Of a stretch of 64,000 bases of DNA, positions 60,941-64,000 are shown one piece after another. Each line of letters starts with the position of its first letter. Position 1 is the stretch's first letter. A program made the position numbers and the translations under genes. Location of the stretch: contig NZ_PYGE01000002.1 in the NCBI RefSeq assembly GCF_003014555.1, positions 1-64,000 of the forward strand, in the 5' to 3' direction. The notes below the pieces were generated by a model, which ran no database searches, had not been told where the DNA came from, and saw nothing but the letters and a program-made list of their open reading frames with translations. The stretch is from Haloactinopolyspora alba (lineage in GTDB: Bacteria; Actinomycetota; Actinomycetes; Jiangellales; Jiangellaceae).

Positions 60941-62751
60941 ACGCTCTCGCCCGTCGTCTGCTCGGCGCCGTACCCTCGGCGCCGTTCGTCGTCGCCGCGT
61001 TCGCCGCGATGGCCGCGGCCGGTGCGGCGCTGATCCTCGTCCAGGCCGACCTGCTCGCCGGTGCGCTGGCCGACGCCGTCGTCGACAGCCCGTCGCCGGG
61101 CGAGTTGAGGCCGGTGCTGACCGCGCTGGCGCTGGTGCTGGCCGGGCGCGCGGGCCTGGCCTGGTGCCAGCAGGTCGCGTCGCAACGCGCCGCGGCCGCG
61201 GTCAAGGCGTCGCTGCGGCGCCGTGTGCTGCACCGGACCCAGGAGCTGGGGCCGCAGTGGCTGTCCGGCCAGCACACCGGACGGCTGGCCACCACGCTCG
61301 GCCGTGGCATGGACGCGCTCGACCCCTACTTCACCGGCTACTTCCCGCAGCTGTTCGTCGCGGCCGTCGTGCCGGTCGCGATCATCGTGCAGATCGCCGT
61401 CGCCGACCTCGCGTCCGCGGTCATCATCTGCGTCACGCTGCCGCTGATCCCCGTCTTCGGCGTGCTCGTCGGGTTGCAGACCAAGCGTTCGACCCGGCGC
61501 CAGTGGAGCGCGCTCGAACGCCTCGGGGGGCAGTTCCTCGACCTCGTCGCCGGGCTGCCCACGCTGCGCGCGTTCGGGCGGGCGCAGGCGCAGGCCGCGG
61601 CGGTGCGCCGTGCGGCGGACGAGCACCGCAGCGCCACGATGTCGACGCTGCGGGTCGCGTTCCTGTCCGCCCTGGTGCTGGAACTGGTGGCGACGCTGTC
61701 GGTCGCGCTGGTGGCCGTGCCGGTGGGGCTGCGGCTGCTCGACGGCGAGCTCGACCTGCACACCGCCCTGCTGGTGCTGTTGCTGGCGCCCGAGGCGTAC
61801 CTGCCGTGGCGGGCCCTCGGCTCGCAGTTCCACGCCAGCACCGAAGGGCTGGAAGTCGCCGAACGCGCCTTCGCCGTCCTGGACTCTCCTGTTGTCAGGC
61901 CGGACGACAGCTCGCTACGCCGGCTTTCGCCGTCCGTGGCGGAGAAACATGCCACGGACGGCTCTCTGACGCCGGCTTCGCGACCTGACGCCCGGCCTGA
62001 CGGTTCCTCGTCTCCGGCCGGCGACGGCGTTTCGGTTGTGCGGTTCGAGGGGGTGTCGGTGTCGTACCCGGGCCGGAACGTGCCCGCGCTGGACGCCGTC
62101 TCGTTCACCATCGGCGCCGGCGAGCACGTGGCCCTGGTCGGGCCCAGCGGCGCCGGCAAGACGACGGTGCTGTCGGTGCTGCTGGGTCTGGTGCCACCGG
62201 GTGCCGGACGCGTGCTGGTCACCGGCGCCGACGGGGCGGTCGATCTCGCGGCCGCGCCGCCGGAGGCGGCCGTGCGCGGCTGGCGGGACGGCCTGGCGTG
62301 GGTGCCGCAGCGGCCGCACCTGTTCGCCGACAGCGTCGCGGCGAACATCCGTCTCGGCTACCCCGGCGCCACCGACGAGCAGGTGTGCCACGCCGCGCGG
62401 CTGGCACACGCGGACGAGTTCGTCACGGCGCTCCCGCACGGGTACGACACGGTTCTGGGAGAGCGCGGCGCCGGGTTGTCCGCCGGTCAGCGGCAGCGGG
62501 TCGCACTCGCCCGCGCCTTCCTCCGCGACGCGCCGCTGCTGATCCTGGACGAGCCCACGGCCGGGCTGGACGCCACGAGCGAGGCGAAGGTCGTCGAGGC
62601 GACGGCGCGGCTGATGGCCGGGCGCACGGTCGTCGTCGTGGCGCACCGTCCGGCGATGGTCGCCGACGCCGACCGGGTGATCCGCCTCGAGCACGGACGC
62701 GTGGCGGCCGATTCGGCCGGCGGGGCACGGACCGCGGTGGTGGCGACGTGA
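60937..62751 (+). CDS. cydD: Thiol/haem-linked ABC exporter subunit CydD
   Basis: This protein of about 604 residues has an N-terminal membrane domain with six helices (LLGAVPSAPFVVAAFAAM, ALILVQADLLAGALADAV; LVAGLPTLRAFGRAQAQAAAV) and an ATPase with Walker A VGPSGAGKTT, signature LSAGQRQRVALARAF and Walker B LLILDEPTAGLD. A Ser-rich linker (LRRLSPSVAEKHATDGSL) separates them. CydDC exports glutathione/cysteine-type thiols in E. coli and is needed for cytochrome bd assembly. The start is uncertain: CTG at 60937 overlaps the cydB stop (CTGA), and GTG at 60889 would extend it. Confidence 0.88.
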   Translation: MNALARRLLGAVPSAPFVVAAFAAMAAAGAALILVQADLLAGALADAVVDSPSPGELRPVLTALALVLAGRAGLAWCQQVASQRAAAAVKASLRRRVLHRTQELGPQWLSGQHTGRLATTLGRGMDALDPYFTGYFPQLFVAAVVPVAIIVQIAVADLASAVIICVTLPLIPVFGVLVGLQTKRSTRRQWSALERLGGQFLDLVAGLPTLRAFGRAQAQAAAVRRAADEHRSATMSTLRVAFLSALVLELVATLSVALVAVPVGLRLLDGELDLHTALLVLLLAPEAYLPWRALGSQFHASTEGLEVAERAFAVLDSPVVRPDDSSLRRLSPSVAEKHATDGSLTPASRPDARPDGSSSPAGDGVSVVRFEGVSVSYPGRNVPALDAVSFTIGAGEHVALVGPSGAGKTTVLSVLLGLVPPGAGRVLVTGADGAVDLAAAPPEAAVRGWRDGLAWVPQRPHLFADSVAANIRLGYPGATDEQVCHAARLAHADEFVTALPHGYDTVLGERGAGLSAGQRQRVALARAFLRDAPLLILDEPTAGLDATSEAKVVEATARLMAGRTVVVVAHRPAMVADADRVIRLEHGRVAADSAGGARTAVVAT

Positions 62752-64000
62752 CGGCCGCGGCCGAACGCGTCCGGCCGCGGCCGGCGTCCGCCCCGGCGAC
62801 CGGGTCCCGGCGGCGCCCCGCGGCCCGGCTGGTGCGCATCCTGCGCACGCATGCCGGCCGGCTGACGCTCGCGGTGGCTGCCGGGGTGGCGGCCGAGCTG
62901 GCGACGCTGGCCCTGATGGCCACGGCCGCCTGGCTGATCGCGCGTGCCGCGCAGCAGCCGCCGCTGGCGGCACTGTCGCTGGCCATCGTCGGGGTGCGGG
63001 CTTTCGCGACCTCTCGCGGCGCGTTCCGCTACGCCGAACGGCTCGCGGGACACGATGCCGCGCTGCGGGCGCTGGCGACGTTGCGCGGGCAGCTGTACGA
63101 CGCGCTGGTGCCCCTGGCCCCGTCCGGACTGCCCGCCTACCGCGGCGCCGATCTGCTCAGCCGCATGGTCTCCGACGTCGAGGCGGTGCAGGACCTCGTG
63201 GTCCGCGTCCTCGTGCCGGTGGGCACGGCGCTGGCGGTGGCGGCGGTGGCCGTCGGGTTCTCGACCGTGCTGCTGCCGTCGGCCGGCGCGGTCCTGGCCG
63301 CCGGGCTGGTGCTCGCGGCGCTCGTGGTGCCGCTGGTGACGCTCGCGGCGGCTCGCCGGAACGCGCGGTTGCTGGCGCCGGCGCGGGCGGAGCTGTCCGC
63401 GCGCAACGTCGATCTGCTCGAGGGCAGCGCCGACCTCGCGGTCCTCGGTGGCACCGCTGACGCGCTGTCCGCGGCGGACGCGGCGGCACGGCGACTGGCC
63501 CGGGTGGAACGTCGGGCGGCGCTGTCGTCGGCCGCCGGCACGGCGACGGCGATGCTCGTCCAGGGCGCGACGACGGTGCTGGTGACCGTCGTCGCCATGG
63601 GGGCGGCCGCCGACGGGACGCTCGAGCCGGTGCTGGTCCCGGTGGTGGCGCTGACGGCGCTCATCTCGTTCGAGCCGATGATGCCGATGGTCGGCGCGGT
63701 GCACCGGCTGCTGGAGTCGCGTGCGGCGCTGGGCCGGATCCTCGCGGTGCTCGACACGCCGGCGCCGGTCGGTGAACCCGTCAGCCCGCGCCCGGCACCG
63801 GGCCGTGACGTCACCGTCGAGCTGGATGCACTGCACGTGCGGTACCCGGACGCGCCGAGCGACGCCGTCGACGGTGTCGACCTGCGGCTCGGTCCGGGCA
63901 CCCGGGTGGCGATGGTCGGCGTGAGCGGCTCGGGCAAGTCGACGCTGCTGGCGGCGATGATGCGGTTCATCGAGCCCTCGGCCGGGCAGATCCGGCTGAA
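62748..64000 (+). CDS. cydC: Thiol/haem-linked ABC exporter subunit CydC (partial)
   Basis: This reading frame runs off the window end, with 417 complete codons visible. It starts with GTG at 62748 overlapping the cydD stop (GTGA). After a basic N-terminus come the membrane helices (LTLAVAAGVAAELATLALMATAAWLIA and others) with the YRGADLLSRMVSDVEAVQDLVVRVL coupling region. The ATPase then begins with VRYPDAPSDAVDGVDLRLG and Walker [13 protein letters not shown]. The rest of the ATPase lies outside the window. It pairs with CydD; in many actinobacteria the two are fused, but here they are separate. Confidence 0.92.
   Translation, partial: MTAAAERVRPRPASAPATGSRRRPAARLVRILRTHAGRLTLAVAAGVAAELATLALMATAAWLIARAAQQPPLAALSLAIVGVRAFATSRGAFRYAERLAGHDAALRALATLRGQLYDALVPLAPSGLPAYRGADLLSRMVSDVEAVQDLVVRVLVPVGTALAVAAVAVGFSTVLLPSAGAVLAAGLVLAALVVPLVTLAAARRNARLLAPARAELSARNVDLLEGSADLAVLGGTADALSAADAAARRLARVERRAALSSAAGTATAMLVQGATTVLVTVVAMGAAADGTLEPVLVPVVALTALISFEPMMPMVGAVHRLLESRAALGRILAVLDTPAPVGEPVSPRPAPGRDVTVELDALHVRYPDAPSDAVDGVDLRLGPGTRVAMVGVSGSGKSTLLAAMMRFIEPSAGQIRL

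Noticed and set aside
1-64000. CRISPR arrays, prophage or IS elements
   Set aside because: I found no regularly spaced identical repeats, integrase, transposase, phage structural genes or cas genes. The inverted repeats found are short intergenic elements without an enzyme.

Overview
The window is a gene-dense, GC-rich stretch of actinobacterial chromosome. The evidence is three WhiB-family regulators, the mycothiol/SigR-RsrA redox system with a mycoredoxin, the fused 2-oxoglutarate enzyme Kgd, a UPF0182 membrane protein, the actinobacterial ribosomal microprotein bL37, and many GTG starts. Much of the gene content matches, as I remember it, two blocks of the Mycobacterium tuberculosis chromosome (mrx1-uvrD2-whiB7-AarF through the PDZ protease and UPF0182 protein; aroA-rsgA, SRAP, sigH-rshA, biotinylated TB7.3, PdtaS, whiB1). 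It is therefore core chromosome with accessory insertions. I see no prophage, IS element, integrase or CRISPR array. The genus cannot be fixed from the sequence; a non-mycobacterial, mycothiol-producing actinomycete is likely.

Layout. 1-4130: mycoredoxin and UvrD2, then whiB7 behind an uORF and a terminator-type attenuator, and two microproteins. 4144-16632: AarF-like kinase, ThiF-like protein, DUF5679 protein, a region with DnaA-box-like sites, YgjP-like peptidase, Nudix and DUF2342 genes, an epimerase with MoaE, the Lon-like PDZ protease, and the PPA1309/UPF0182 pair. 16659-22240: terminator, GNAT, initiator tRNA, a WhiB gene, and a 1015-residue ECF sigma factor fused to a zinc anti-sigma-like domain, membrane helix, Ig-like repeats and a ricin-type lectin. 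22316-27018: AI-2E-type permease, then aroA-rsgA-hisN. 27061-31632: palindromic repeats, then glycerol genes glpF-glpK and the divergent glpD.

31661-38921: PRC-barrel protein, an EamA exporter divergent from a TetR regulator with an extra C-terminal domain, DoxX, SRAP, a hydrolase, sigR-rsrA with a near-perfect SigR promoter, bL37, a DUF5317 protein, and a biotin carrier with a hotdog protein. 38957-46000: GlxA-type AraC regulator with repeated operator motifs, a ThDP enzyme, DUF2785, a PdtaS-like kinase, whiB1 with a CRP-like site, and a lipid kinase. 46031-49803: an RsbW/SigF-type pair and a polar amino-acid ABC importer. 50078-57268: malic enzyme, an alcohol dehydrogenase-like gene bracketed by inverted copies of a dispersed repeat, an SGNH hydrolase, DUF6104 and Kgd. 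57537-64000: a PadR module and the cydABDC operon, cut by the window end.

The theme is respiration, redox and stress control: mycothiol redox (Mrx1, SigR/RsrA), iron-sulfur sensors (WhiB1, WhiB7 and a third WhiB), cytochrome bd, and central carbon enzymes (Kgd, malic enzyme, glycerol use). The most unusual items are the sigma-lectin fusion (18290-21337), the TetR fusion (33140-34141), the dispersed 59-bp repeat, and several regulatory architectures readable directly in the DNA.
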